Part shown: piece after piece, positions 15,283-25,390 of the stretch | Layout: every line of letters starts with the position of its first letter | Numbering within the stretch: the first letter of the stretch is position 1 | Assembly (NCBI RefSeq): GCF_004524775.2 | Contig: NZ_CP119081.1 | Location: forward strand, 1,240,001-1,304,000 | From: Helcococcus ovis | GTDB lineage: Bacteria > Bacillota > Clostridia > Tissierellales > Peptoniphilaceae | Length of the DNA stretch: 64,000 nucleotides | Direction: 5' to 3' | Translations under genes and position numbers: made by a program | Notes under the pieces: model-generated | The model's input: the letters and a program-made list of their open reading frames with translations, nothing else | What the model was told of the DNA's origin: nothing | The model's database searches: none

Positions 15283-16560
15283 TTATTTTCTAATAATCTT
15301 TTTGCCCAAATATGTTAAAATCGCTTCACAAAACATTGAATTTGACCATGAGAACCACTCTCTTGTAAACTTAAACGGATCATCTACATCAAATCCTTCA
15401 TGTAACAGATTTGTATCTGCATCAGTTGTCTCAAACCATCTTAATATTTGTTCAATTTCTTCTTTATCTGTTGATGTCATTAATTGAATTGATAAAGCAA
15501 TATGCCAAATGTATCTTTCCGGTGTATGTGGTGAACCCACGCCTTTGGCAGCTTTTCCTTCATAAAAATATGGATTCAATTCTGAAAGTACAGCTTTTCT
15601 TGTATTTAGATATATGTCATCATTTTTTGATATATATCCTAAATAAGGTAATGACAATAAACTCGGAACATTAGCATCATCCATAAATAATTGATTTCCA
15701 AGACCGTCGACTTCATAAGCAAATATTTCACCAAATTTTTCATTTTTCATCATGCCATATTTTTTGATGCCATCATTAATTTCACTCGAAAGCTTTTTCA
15801 TTTTCTCAATTAATTCAGTATTTTCAAAATTAATTTCTTCCAACATTTCTACCGTCTTATTTAATGAAACAACTGTAAATGCATTAGCAGGAATTAAATA
15901 CTGTAATTCGCATGAATCATCACTTGGTCTAAATCCTGACCATGACATGCCTGTAAATCCTACCGGCGTACCCATATTTGATTTTCTTAATGAATCACTT
16001 GGAGCCCATGGATTTGGTCTTTCAAATCTGTATGGCGAATTTTCATGATTTTGTTCGAGTATTAATTGATCCACTAAAACTTCCATCCATTTTGCTATGT
16101 GATTATCAATAATAGATGCATCTTTTGTTTTTTCATAATACATGTGAAGTAATTGGAACATATATGCTATCGAATCCAATTCGTACTTTCTTTCCCATAC
16201 CCACGGGCTATCAAAATCGGTTATATCATCATGTGTCCATTTTGAATCATCACCCGTTTCATTAAAAGCATTTGCATATGTGTCTTTTTCAATGCAGAAC
16301 CATTGTCTTTTTATTACTTTTTTAATCAGTTCATCAGCTTCGTTAGATTCAATATAAAACAAAGGTCTGATTTGTGCACTTGAATCCCTAAGCCACATAG
16401 CAGGTATATCTCCTGTTAAAACAAAGGCATCTTCTCTATCTGTAATTTTAATGGTAGTTGTGAATGTATTTTGAATTGCATTTTTAAACATTGCTTTAAG
16501 TTTGGTACTCAAAGTGGAGTTTTCAACAAATTCTATCAATTCATTTACAATATTTTTCAT
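15283..16560 (-). CDS. GH125 exo-alpha-1,6-mannosidase
   Basis: About 425 residues, normal for GH125. Recognisable segments: GDIPAMWLRDSSAQIRPL near the N-terminus, the Trp-rich GMSWSGFRPSDDSCELQYLIPANAF, and SPHTPERYIWHIALS with REWFSWSN at the end. GH125 enzymes remove alpha-1,6-linked mannose by inversion. No signal peptide. Start chosen at 16560 (GGGAGG ahead of ATG); this ATG overlaps the GH38 stop as TAATG, so translation is coupled. GH38 plus GH125 is the same pair that trims N-glycan mannose in Streptococcus pneumoniae. Confidence 0.9.
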   Translation of the reverse strand: MKNIVNELIEFVENSTLSTKLKAMFKNAIQNTFTTTIKITDREDAFVLTGDIPAMWLRDSSAQIRPLFYIESNEADELIKKVIKRQWFCIEKDTYANAFNETGDDSKWTHDDITDFDSPWVWERKYELDSIAYMFQLLHMYYEKTKDASIIDNHIAKWMEVLVDQLILEQNHENSPYRFERPNPWAPSDSLRKSNMGTPVGFTGMSWSGFRPSDDSCELQYLIPANAFTVVSLNKTVEMLEEINFENTELIEKMKKLSSEINDGIKKYGMMKNEKFGEIFAYEVDGLGNQLFMDDANVPSLLSLPYLGYISKNDDIYLNTRKAVLSELNPYFYEGKAAKGVGSPHTPERYIWHIALSIQLMTSTDKEEIEQILRWFETTDADTNLLHEGFDVDDPFKFTREWFSWSNSMFCEAILTYLGKKIIRK

Positions 16561-19190
16561 TAATCCTCCCATTTAATTGTTCTAATCTCATATGGATTTA
16601 AGAAACTGTTATTTAAGGATTCATCGTTTAACGACTTACGTCCTAAAATATCACATATTTCACCATTTTGAACATACAGTCTATGTGTTATCTTATCAGG
16701 ATTGTAAACTCTTAAAATCCTTTCTCCTTTTTCATTTCTGTACAATGTAGAGAAAATATTTGAACCTAAATTCATATCATAAGCTGTATTTGCTTCGATT
16801 TTACCTTCATTTTTAGCAATTTGTGTTGTAAAGTAAGGCACTCTATTTCCCAATGCCCTTTGCCATGAAGATACATAATCCTTTACAAAGAAATCTAAAT
16901 GAAATTCAAATCTTAAAAACTCTTGACATTGTGCATCAGGTGTTGGGAAGTATCCCCAGTCCCCCATTTCTCCAACAGCTCTAAACAAGGTCAATGCTAA
17001 ACCATCTTCTGTTTGCTCATATTCTTGAACACCAACTGAAGATATTGTAAATCCGCCATCTTTATCGTGCATTTCCACAAATCTGTTAAAGTTTTGAGTA
17101 AAATCCGGATTTTCCCATGTTTTTGGAGGATAAGCATCTCTTGAAACAACTTCAAATATAGACTCAGCATTTACTTTGTCCGTATCTAAATTGTGATCAA
17201 TTAAGATTCTCATTCTATGATCTTTAGCTGTATTTTCAAATTTTATTTTAGCTGTAATTGTTGACTTTAGCTTATCTATTTTAATTTTCTTATATACTAA
17301 GATGTCTACATATTCATCACAACGTGGAGCTGTTCTATTTTCTACTGAAATTACCAATTTTTGTTCATCTAATAATTGTTGTGATGCACTTTTTGGCACA
17401 GAGATTCTTTCAGTCATCTTTATTTCATAAAGTTTAGTTGTCAACTCTTCAACTGAGTAGTCAACTAAGGTTGAACTCTTAATTACCTTTTTATCTCCGG
17501 ATTGTCTATAAATATATTCATTTCCGATATCTCCGCTATCTTCAATCATGAATACATTTTTATATACTTTATTGTTTCGCTTGTCAGTTATTGTTAATGT
17601 TGCATTATCTTCAATCTTCAAATTCAAAATATTTGTATCAACTTCTCTAGTGTCAATCATATTTGGTTTTCCAATATAATCTTCCTTAGGTACCAATCTG
17701 AATATTCTTCTTTCAAAAGGATCTAACTCCGTAACAAACTTAACTTGAATCTTTCTTGTAAAATAACCTCTTCTAAATTGATTATCCGGTAATTCATAAT
17801 CAAATAACACGCCCAAATCTTTTACATATGTGTCATATTCGACATAATCATCAACAACTCTTAAATTAGGGATTCTTTCTTTTTTCATTTCTTGAGTAAA
17901 TTTCAAATATTCAAATCCTGAAAAATATCTCTTAGCATATTCTATTTCGATAGTTGCTTCTTTTCTTTGATGATAAGGTGTAGTATTTATAACTGTAAAC
18001 ACATGTTCTTCCTTATAATCATTTTTAATATTTTCACTCAAATATTTCTTTGCCTGATTTTCAAGATAATCCAAGCCTTCAACACAAGTCTTAAATCTTC
18101 TTATATTTCCATCATGCACAGAATCTACCGAGCAACCACAAATGCTATCATGTGGATGATTTGTAAATAATGTCCTATAAACATAATCTATTTTATCTAC
18201 AGGATATTTTTCTTTATCAAATAACATTGTATAAAGTGGTTGAACAACCTCTTCCAATCTCATTTCAATAATTTTATTGTAATTTTTTAATCTATATCTT
18301 GATGATGAGGTGCCTTGTAATGTCCCCCACCCATTTGTAGTTTGAGATCTTAATTCTCCCTTGATGACTGACAGTTTTGAACCGTCTACCTCAGACGCAA
18401 CCGATTCATAATAATTATCTAAGTTTGAATGTATGAATTCATAATCTTCATATAATGTATTTGCTTTTTCGATAATTTCCCCAATATTTTTTTGTACCGG
18501 AGAATGATCGCAACCATTCATCAATAATAAATGTCTTGTTGAGGCATATTTTTCCATATCCTCAATTTTCTTATCGAGATATTTTTTCATCAATTCAGTT
18601 TCATAAGGAATATCCACTCCATTACAATACCAGTTCGCAAATAATATGCCTAAAACTTTTGACCCATCCGGTGATTGCCAATACATTTCAGAACTACTTG
18701 ATGTATAATCTTCAAAAACTACATTAGCAAAACCGGTAGCTTTTACACCTCTACCAAAATATGCATTGTTAATGCCTGCTTTTTTCAAAATTTGTGGTGC
18801 TTGACCTATATTTCCAAATGTATCCGGGAAATATCCAATTTTTGCAGGCACGCCCAGTTCTTCAGACTTTTTCATACCAATTTCAAGGTTTCTAACATTT
18901 GATTCTCCGGAGGTTAAAAATGAATCTTGAAGAATGTACCAAGGTCCAATTATAATCTTGCCTTCTTTTATTAATCTATAGACAACATCTCTATTTTCCG
19001 GTCTAATCGCTAAATAGTCTTCTATTGGTAAATAATGTCCATCCATTTGAAATGAGATAAATTTATTGTCTTTCGAAGCTTCTATAATCCCGTCAATAAG
19101 ATCTACAAGCCTCATCTGATGGCTAACTAGGGGCATATACCATTCTCTATCCCAGTGAGAATGTGATACCACATGAACTATTTTTTTCAT
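16560..19190 (-). CDS. GH38 alpha-mannosidase
   Basis: 876 residues, the size of bacterial GH38 enzymes. The N-terminal HVVSHSHWDREWYMP zinc motif and the nucleophile Asp in YFPDTFGNIGQ are intact; further zinc/substrate motifs include NGCDHSPVQ and FTNHPHDSICGCSVD. C-terminal beta domains follow (about 400-870). No signal peptide. It removes alpha-linked mannose (alpha-1,3 in the pneumococcal homologue) from N-glycan cores. Ribosome binding site AGGAGG. Gene order GH38-GH125 with TAATG coupling. Confidence 0.9.
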   Translation of the reverse strand: MKKIVHVVSHSHWDREWYMPLVSHQMRLVDLIDGIIEASKDNKFISFQMDGHYLPIEDYLAIRPENRDVVYRLIKEGKIIIGPWYILQDSFLTSGESNVRNLEIGMKKSEELGVPAKIGYFPDTFGNIGQAPQILKKAGINNAYFGRGVKATGFANVVFEDYTSSSSEMYWQSPDGSKVLGILFANWYCNGVDIPYETELMKKYLDKKIEDMEKYASTRHLLLMNGCDHSPVQKNIGEIIEKANTLYEDYEFIHSNLDNYYESVASEVDGSKLSVIKGELRSQTTNGWGTLQGTSSSRYRLKNYNKIIEMRLEEVVQPLYTMLFDKEKYPVDKIDYVYRTLFTNHPHDSICGCSVDSVHDGNIRRFKTCVEGLDYLENQAKKYLSENIKNDYKEEHVFTVINTTPYHQRKEATIEIEYAKRYFSGFEYLKFTQEMKKERIPNLRVVDDYVEYDTYVKDLGVLFDYELPDNQFRRGYFTRKIQVKFVTELDPFERRIFRLVPKEDYIGKPNMIDTREVDTNILNLKIEDNATLTITDKRNNKVYKNVFMIEDSGDIGNEYIYRQSGDKKVIKSSTLVDYSVEELTTKLYEIKMTERISVPKSASQQLLDEQKLVISVENRTAPRCDEYVDILVYKKIKIDKLKSTITAKIKFENTAKDHRMRILIDHNLDTDKVNAESIFEVVSRDAYPPKTWENPDFTQNFNRFVEMHDKDGGFTISSVGVQEYEQTEDGLALTLFRAVGEMGDWGYFPTPDAQCQEFLRFEFHLDFFVKDYVSSWQRALGNRVPYFTTQIAKNEGKIEANTAYDMNLGSNIFSTLYRNEKGERILRVYNPDKITHRLYVQNGEICDILGRKSLNDESLNNSFLNPYEIRTIKWED

Positions 19191-19322
19191 CTATCCTCCT
19201 AAACTAAATATATCTTTATCTAATATAATTTTACAATCAAAACTATCTAAACACAAGTATTTAACAATAATGACTGGATATTTAATAGTTACAGCTTACA
19301 TACAATTTTTTTGAAAATAAGT

Positions 19323-20918
19323 TCAATTCTGATATATGTTTTTATCAATAAAAATATTGGAAGTATTCTTAAAAATCACCGCTTTTTCTTTTTCAATTTC
19401 AAATTTATTATTTATTATTTTTATATTTTTATGAATAGATACTTCTTTGTTTTCATTTTTCAATATCGGCTCTATCCAAATTGATTTAGTATCATTTAAT
19501 TTCAAAAATTCTTTATTATATTTAAAAACATTATTTTCTATAATCATATTTTCAATTTTTCCCGATTCATACCATTCATTAGCATCATTTGATAAGTATA
19601 TTGAAGCCATAGTAATATTTTCAAATATATTGTTTCTTATTACTGTTTTTTTTCTGGTAGTACATAGTAAAGCTCTGGATGGAACATTTGAAAATTTATT
19701 ATTTTCTATTAAAACCTCCGGAGTATAAGTTATATTTTCTGCTACATATTTACCTTCATTATCAATTTTATCATTTAAATAATCAGGTAAGTCTTTATCA
19801 AAATAAACTTCCATATATTGCAAATTATTTGAATATTCTCCGGGATTAGTTACATCAATAACTCTATAGGACTTATTTTCAACTTTTTCTAAGGTTTCCC
19901 TGTTAAAAAATTCCACTTCATTTCCAACAAAAAATTGCTTAAATCCCCCTTGTTGATGGTGTACATATCTCATAATAGCTTTGTTTTTTTCAACCTCTTC
20001 CACTCTCACATATGTACCATGTATATTGATTGAATCATCTAGGGACGAATCAAAAATACAATTTTTAATTTCAATTTTACCTTTTAATCCCGAAACGTGA
20101 ATGGAATCAGCAAAACTTGATACAATATGTTTTTCATTTCCCATAAATTTACAATTTTCAAAAATCACATTTTCTGACATTTGAATTAAAAGCCCAAAAC
20201 CATGTAAATAATTGAAACTAACATTTTCAAATTTTATATTTTTTGATTCTATAATTGAAAAACCGGCATTATTTCTATCATAAGACTCATTTAAGCATAT
20301 CATATAATCTTTTTTTACAGATTTTGGTATCTTTTTGTAAAAAACTCTTACACCGTCACTAAGTTTTTCAATTGAAATATGATTAATTAAAGGTCCGTCA
20401 TTTATATCCATTCTTTTACAATATTTATTTTTTAGATCAAAAATTGTTACCGCATATGATTTAAATTGATTTTTCCCCATCCAATAATAGTGATTCTCAT
20501 TTTTTTCTGAAGTCCAAATTATATCATTTTCTTCTAAATAATAATTAAATGCTTTAGGAATAATAAAATCAACATAGTTTAACTCTTCATTTATATTTTT
20601 AACATATAGCTCTATTGATGTAGGATTATAATAATCAATAGTTAAATTTTTTATTGTTATATCGCAACAATTTTTAATTAAAAATGTATTTACATCGCCA
20701 TGAAAAACTAATTCGGCTTCATTTCCATCTATTGTGTATCTATTTTTATTTTCTACATTCAGCATTATATGCTTATATGGATTTTCAATTGTATTTGTAT
20801 TTGAAAAATGAAGATTTATATATTCTGAATCTTCTTTAAAAAAATCATATTTTGAATTTTTGAATTTGATATAATCATCTCGATTTTCAATTATATTTTT
20901 TATTTCATTTATTTTCAT
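19323..20918 (-). CDS. GH110-like alpha-1,3-galactosidase (parallel beta-helix)
   Basis: About 531 residues from the ATG at 20918 (GGAG 6 nt before); an upstream in-frame ATG lies before the intergenic terminator and is not used. The protein is a right-handed beta-helix built from repeats such as IIESKNIKFENVSFNYLHG and VIFENCKF. Segments FADSIHVSGLKGKIEIKNCIF, LDDSINIHGTYVRV, TTRKKTVIRNNIF and SNDANEWYESG closely follow the GH110 pattern as I remember it (DPINVHGTHL; DDAN-WFESG). GH110 removes terminal alpha-1,3-galactose (blood group B or linear alpha-Gal). Alternative: an undefined beta-helix glycosidase or lyase. No signal peptide. Confidence 0.7.
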   Translation of the reverse strand: MKINEIKNIIENRDDYIKFKNSKYDFFKEDSEYINLHFSNTNTIENPYKHIMLNVENKNRYTIDGNEAELVFHGDVNTFLIKNCCDITIKNLTIDYYNPTSIELYVKNINEELNYVDFIIPKAFNYYLEENDIIWTSEKNENHYYWMGKNQFKSYAVTIFDLKNKYCKRMDINDGPLINHISIEKLSDGVRVFYKKIPKSVKKDYMICLNESYDRNNAGFSIIESKNIKFENVSFNYLHGFGLLIQMSENVIFENCKFMGNEKHIVSSFADSIHVSGLKGKIEIKNCIFDSSLDDSINIHGTYVRVEEVEKNKAIMRYVHHQQGGFKQFFVGNEVEFFNRETLEKVENKSYRVIDVTNPGEYSNNLQYMEVYFDKDLPDYLNDKIDNEGKYVAENITYTPEVLIENNKFSNVPSRALLCTTRKKTVIRNNIFENITMASIYLSNDANEWYESGKIENMIIENNVFKYNKEFLKLNDTKSIWIEPILKNENKEVSIHKNIKIINNKFEIEKEKAVIFKNTSNIFIDKNIYQN

Positions 20919-20937
20919 ATCTTCTCCAAAGAAAAAA

Positions 20938-20957
20938 GGATGGGAAATACCCCATCC
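20938..20957 (-). terminator. Intraoperon terminator between binding protein and GH110
   Basis: Arms GGATGGG and CCCATCC with a 6-nt loop, followed on the minus strand by TTTTTTC. Placed right after the solute-binding protein gene, it would let the binding protein be made in excess over the downstream enzyme. Confidence 0.75.
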
Positions 20958-20975
20958 TCTAATATTTTTCAAATC

Positions 20976-22430
20976 TTATTTATGATTTTTTGCATACCAA
21001 GCATCAAATTCAGCTTTTAATTCTTTAACAACTTCATCTGCTCCGGCAGCTTTAACACGTTTTACAAACTCATCATAAACATTCATTCTACCATTTTGTA
21101 GATCAACAATACCGTCTCTTGCAGCTAAAACATTGTCAATTTTTGTTTGTAGACCTTCACTTGGGTTAAATCCTAAGTCAACAGAAGGCACAATTGGTTT
21201 TACATATGCATCTATCTTTGCTTTTAACTCAGGTGAATTAATATCTGCACCTGTTGGTTCTGGGATTCTTACGTCATTTGACCATTGATTCCTCCATGGG
21301 TTCCATCCTTCTTGTTTATCAACAGGAACTGCTCTACCGTCTTTAACGTTGTAGTGTGTACCTTCAATACCCCATGCCAATAGGTTTTGGATTTTTTCAT
21401 CAAATCTTGCTAATTCTATAAAGTTTACTGCTTCTGCTGCATGATTTGTATGTGCATAAACAGATGTTAATTTACCTTGTATATTGTCATTGTATAAGAT
21501 ATTATCTTCTGCAATTGGAACTGCTACTACAGGTGTTTTATTTTGATCTGTCCATGTTGCTTCTGAACCAGGTTCTCCTTCACCTCTTGATACTAACCAT
21601 TGATCTGGTTGTTTTTGTGTTTCTTTTAATGGATTATTTTCTGTACCTGATTCTTTTCCTAAGTATCCTGCATCTCTATATTTTGCAACTAATTCAAATT
21701 TTGCTTTTAACTCAGGTGATGTTAAGTAATTTTCTACTGTATATGTGCCGTCTGATTTTGTTCTGATGAAGTTATTTAATCTTCTTTCTGCCCATACGTC
21801 ACCTCTCATTGGTGTTTTTTCTGGGAATTTTTCTTTATAAGCTTTTAATATAGGTTCTAATCCTTTAACGTCAGTAATATTCTTTACATCTTCCGGTTTC
21901 TTACCTATTTTTTCTAATTCTTTTACATTCCAAATAAACATATCTCTTGCCATTGGAGCTTTATCAATAATTGTTTGGATACCATATAATTTTCCATCAA
22001 TTGAAGCCCCTGCTTTTTGAGCAGCTGTTAAAGATTTTGCCAGTTTTGGAGCATTTTTTTCTAAATATGGATTTAAATCCAATAATGTTTTATCAGCAAC
22101 CAATGTTTTGAAAGGTCCTAACCATGAAGCTGTTGTAGCTAAATCAAATTTTTCTTTATCAGCACCTCTAGCTAATAAACCAATCTTTGTTTCATAGTCT
22201 CCCCATGAAAATGCCATAAATTTAATTTTGTAATTAGCTTTTAATTCTGCTAATCTTTCGTTAATTTTTTGAGCAACTTTATCCTTGTCTTTTCCTGAAG
22301 CGTGTACCAAATATGTAATAGTTGGTTTTTCTTTCTTTTCTCCCTGCTTAGTTTCTTTCTTCTTTTGGCCACATGCTACCAAACCAAAAACTAAAACTAA
22401 AGCTAATAATGAAGCTATAATTTTTTTCAT
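20976..22430 (-). CDS. ABC transporter solute-binding lipoprotein (N-glycan importer, NgtS/LplA-like)
   Basis: 484 residues with a lipoprotein signal peptide MKKIIASLLALVLVFGLVACG (lipobox LVAC, Cys20). The large size and Trp-rich C-terminal half (GWNPWRNQWSNDV) fit family 1 oligosaccharide-binding proteins that pair with LplB/LplC-type permeases. It has its own promoter and a terminator right behind it. In pneumococcus a comparable NgtS protein beside GH38/GH125 binds trimmed N-glycans; here the ligand is inferred to be a larger complex-type glycan because all trimming enzymes are intracellular. Confidence 0.85.
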   Translation of the reverse strand: MKKIIASLLALVLVFGLVACGQKKKETKQGEKKEKPTITYLVHASGKDKDKVAQKINERLAELKANYKIKFMAFSWGDYETKIGLLARGADKEKFDLATTASWLGPFKTLVADKTLLDLNPYLEKNAPKLAKSLTAAQKAGASIDGKLYGIQTIIDKAPMARDMFIWNVKELEKIGKKPEDVKNITDVKGLEPILKAYKEKFPEKTPMRGDVWAERRLNNFIRTKSDGTYTVENYLTSPELKAKFELVAKYRDAGYLGKESGTENNPLKETQKQPDQWLVSRGEGEPGSEATWTDQNKTPVVAVPIAEDNILYNDNIQGKLTSVYAHTNHAAEAVNFIELARFDEKIQNLLAWGIEGTHYNVKDGRAVPVDKQEGWNPWRNQWSNDVRIPEPTGADINSPELKAKIDAYVKPIVPSVDLGFNPSEGLQTKIDNVLAARDGIVDLQNGRMNVYDEFVKRVKAAGADEVVKELKAEFDAWYAKNHK

Positions 22431-22502
22431 ATATATTTTCCTCCTAATATATAAAATATATTTATCTTGTTTAGAAGAGTGTTAACTCTTACTTACAAAT
22501 AT

Positions 22503-22531
22503 ATTCTACTATGAAAACTATCTTTTGACAA
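22503..22531 (-). promoter_or_regulatory. Sigma-A promoter of the binding-protein gene
   Basis: Minus strand TTGTCA (22526-22531), 17-nt spacer, TAGAAT (22503-22508). The -35 is embedded in CGTTGTCAAAA, the same context as the promoter at 26522-26550, suggesting joint control. Confidence 0.75.
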
Positions 22532-22783
22532 CGAATTCATATATAAAGATTAAGTTTTCTTTTTTAAATCTTTTTTTTATAAAAAAATGATTATATTTTC
22601 ATAATGTAACTTTTATGTAACCAGTGTATAAGCTAACTAAACTTCTTAAACTCAAGTATTATACGGGATATCTCATATTCAAATTTTTTTTATAAATTAT
22701 AATTATTACAATTTCTTAAAATCTTTTTTGTAATTAATTCATTTAAGCATTTTTTATAAATTTATTTTTCAGAAAATAAAAAA

Positions 22784-22814
22784 TGTGAAATCATATTCTT
22801 AATACGATTTCACA
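22784..22814 (-). terminator. Terminator after the importer permease genes
   Basis: Arms TGTGAAATC (22784-22792) and GATTTCACA (22806-22814), followed on the minus strand by TTTTTTATTTT. It separates the ATPase-permease unit from the binding-protein unit. Confidence 0.8.
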
Positions 22815-22831
22815 TATAAAATTTTATATAA

Positions 22832-23752
22832 TTATTCTTTAACTGCTCCTAATGTTAATCCTTGTACAAAGTATCTTTGGAAGAATGGATATGATAAAGC
22901 TATTGGGAATGTAGTTACTACAACTATCGCCATTCTAATACCGTCAGTCGGTAATGATTTCAATGCTTCCATAGCAGCAGGTCCCATGTGTGAGCTTTTT
23001 AATATAACAACTTCCAGTGTTCTCTGAATTTTAATTAACATATATTGTAATGTTGAATATGGTGAAAATGTATCATCTAAATAAATCATAGCATTAAACC
23101 AATCATTCCAGTATGCTAATGTTAAGAATAGTGATATTGTAGCGATACCGGGTAATGAAATAGGTAAAACAATTTTGAAGAAAATATCAAACTCATTTGC
23201 CCCATCAACCATTGCTGCTTCAATCAAAGCAAATGGAACACTTGTTTGGAAAAATGTTCTCATAATTACCAAATAGAAAGTATTAAATAATAGTGGTAAT
23301 AAAAGTGCTAATGGTGTATTTTTTAATCCTAAAATATTTACCATAACAATGTAGCTGGCAACCATACCACCACCAAATAACATAGGAATAAATGCAATTG
23401 TATTGAAAAATCTTCTATACAAGAAGTCATTTCTTGACATCGCATAAGCATAAGTAATTATTGTAAATGTACCTAAGATTGTACCAACTATTGTTAATAT
23501 TACCGAATTCTTAAATGCATTTAATATAGAACTACCATTTCCAAGAATTTGTTTATATGAAGCCAATGAAATTTCCTTAGGAATAATTTGATAACCATAT
23601 TGTGCAATTGATTCTTTTGTACTTATAGATATTGAAAATACATATAGTAACGGGAAGATACACATAGCTGCAATCAGGAATAATAAAATATTAAATAAAA
23701 TATTTGTTCCACCAGAAATAGCTATACTTGATTTTAATTTCTTTTTTGCCAT
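22832..23752 (-). CDS. ABC sugar permease (LplC/NgtP2-like)
   Basis: 306 residues, six membrane segments. The cytoplasmic EAA loop reads EAAMVDGANEFDIFFKIVLPISLPGIAT, the contact site for the ATPase. N-terminus PLLYVFSISISTKESIAQYGYQIIPKEIS is typical of LplC/YtcP permeases. Ribosome binding site AGGAGG. Partner of the permease encoded 15 bp upstream. Confidence 0.9.
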   Translation of the reverse strand: MAKKKLKSSIAISGGTNILFNILLFLIAAMCIFPLLYVFSISISTKESIAQYGYQIIPKEISLASYKQILGNGSSILNAFKNSVILTIVGTILGTFTIITYAYAMSRNDFLYRRFFNTIAFIPMLFGGGMVASYIVMVNILGLKNTPLALLLPLLFNTFYLVIMRTFFQTSVPFALIEAAMVDGANEFDIFFKIVLPISLPGIATISLFLTLAYWNDWFNAMIYLDDTFSPYSTLQYMLIKIQRTLEVVILKSSHMGPAAMEALKSLPTDGIRMAIVVVTTFPIALSYPFFQRYFVQGLTLGAVKE

Positions 23753-23767
23753 TTTGTCCTCCTCCTT

Positions 23768-24715
23768 CTAATAAATTGCTCTTTCAGGGTCAAATCTCTT
23801 AACAATCTTATTAGCTGTAAATACTAAAATAAATCCTATTACGGATTGGAAAAATCCTATAGCCGACGATTGTTTTATGTTTTGGCTGTTCATCAGTAAT
23901 TTATATATATAAGTATCGATAACTTCTGAAACATTTCTTAATGAAGCAGCTCCACCACCACTGTTTGGTATGTGGAAGAATAGCCCGAAGTCTGATCTGA
24001 AGATACCACCTAATGATAATATAAATATAATAATTATAACAGGTCTTAATAAAGGTATAGTAATATGCTTTGCTTGTTGCAATTTACTTGCACCGTCAAT
24101 TGAAGCAGCTTCATATAAAGATTTATCAATTCCTGATAATGCCGCTAAATATATAACCGTATTATATCCCAGCCCTTTCCACGTATGTAAGAATATATAG
24201 AAGAAAGGCCAATATCCCGGCTGTCTATACCAATCAATTCCTTCAAGTCCAAACATTCTTCGTATTTGGTTAAATAGCCCTGTATCATTTTGTAACATTG
24301 CATATACTGAATAGGATATAACTATCCATGATAAAAAGTATGGTAAAAATGTTGCAGTTTGATAGGCTTTTGCCATTCTCTTATTTAAAAGTTCGTGTAA
24401 CATTATAGCTACGATTAAAGGAACAACAATATTCAATGTAATAAATACCATGTTGTACATCAATGTATTTTTTGTAACTAGCCATGCATCACTTGTTTTA
24501 AAGAAAAATTCAAAGTTCTTTAATGTCCATTCACTCTTAAATAGACTTGTAAAGAAATTTCCGTCATAATTTTTGTAATCCTTAAATGCAACTACTAAAC
24601 CAAACATTGGTAAATAGCAGAATACAATTAACCAAATCAAACCAGGGACTGTAAACCACGCTAATTGTAAACTTCTCTTACGAGAATCTTTATTTATTTT
24701 ATTGTTCTTTTTCAT
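23768..24715 (-). CDS. ABC sugar permease (LplB/NgtP1-like)
   Basis: 315 residues, six membrane segments. EAA loop: YEAASIDGASKLQQAKHITIPLLRP. The segment WFTVPGLIWLIVFCYLPMFGLVVAFKDY is typical of LplB/YteP permeases. Forms the importer channel with the downstream LplC-like protein; energised by the MsmK-like ATPase encoded upstream in the same operon. Confidence 0.9.
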   Translation of the reverse strand: MKKNNKINKDSRKRSLQLAWFTVPGLIWLIVFCYLPMFGLVVAFKDYKNYDGNFFTSLFKSEWTLKNFEFFFKTSDAWLVTKNTLMYNMVFITLNIVVPLIVAIMLHELLNKRMAKAYQTATFLPYFLSWIVISYSVYAMLQNDTGLFNQIRRMFGLEGIDWYRQPGYWPFFYIFLHTWKGLGYNTVIYLAALSGIDKSLYEAASIDGASKLQQAKHITIPLLRPVIIIIFILSLGGIFRSDFGLFFHIPNSGGGAASLRNVSEVIDTYIYKLLMNSQNIKQSSAIGFFQSVIGFILVFTANKIVKRFDPERAIY

Positions 24716-24724
24716 TTTTCCCTC

Positions 24725-25390
24725 TTATTTTTTATTTAATTTACTTAGAATTAACTTATGAATATAAGCTAATATTAATGAATATATCGGAATACCAATC
24801 GCTATTATTTTAAATGGATATTTTGGAAAATGATATGCCATCCAAATAAAAATAAATACCATAGCTACCGTAATTATTCCATACATTGCCGAAAGCAAAA
24901 ATGAATTATTTATTGTTTCTCTTATTGACTTTGTTTCATATAATGCAAATTGTATAGTCGAGTAAATTATATTAGGTAGTATCATCATTATAATCAATGC
25001 AAATAATATCCAAAACATAGTATTTACTTTTACTATCATGACATATGTACTATTAAGTCCAAAATATAATAGTGAAACTGCTACAAAATAGTAAAAATAA
25101 TTTTTAATAAAATTTTCCCTTAATGATTTAAGAAAAAAAGGTTTATAATATAATTCATTTTTAAATATAATCTTATAAATTGCATATGTTAATGATTTTA
25201 TTGCCATAAAATATAAAGTTACTAACGGAATAAATAAAATCGGAAACTTTATTATATTTCCTCCTTTTATAAATAGACCAACTAAAATCAAAGGCAAAGT
25301 CAAGATAAATGTATAAAATATATTTATCAAATATGCTAATATTTTTTCAGAAAAAGCATATAGCCATTCAAACATTCTATTATAATTCAT
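24725..25390 (-). CDS. DUF624 (YesL-like) membrane protein
   Basis: 221 residues with five or six membrane segments. The family (YesL-like, DUF624) is regularly found next to LplB/LplC-type importers; its role is unknown. The ATG overlaps the ATPase stop codon (TAATG), and no good ribosome binding site is seen, so it relies on coupling. The pattern FxxxxxxxRENFxKNYFYYF near residue 90 fits the family. Confidence 0.7.
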   Translation of the reverse strand: MNYNRMFEWLYAFSEKILAYLINIFYTFILTLPLILVGLFIKGGNIIKFPILFIPLVTLYFMAIKSLTYAIYKIIFKNELYYKPFFLKSLRENFIKNYFYYFVAVSLLYFGLNSTYVMIVKVNTMFWILFALIIMMILPNIIYSTIQFALYETKSIRETINNSFLLSAMYGIITVAMVFIFIWMAYHFPKYPFKIIAIGIPIYSLILAYIHKLILSKLNKK

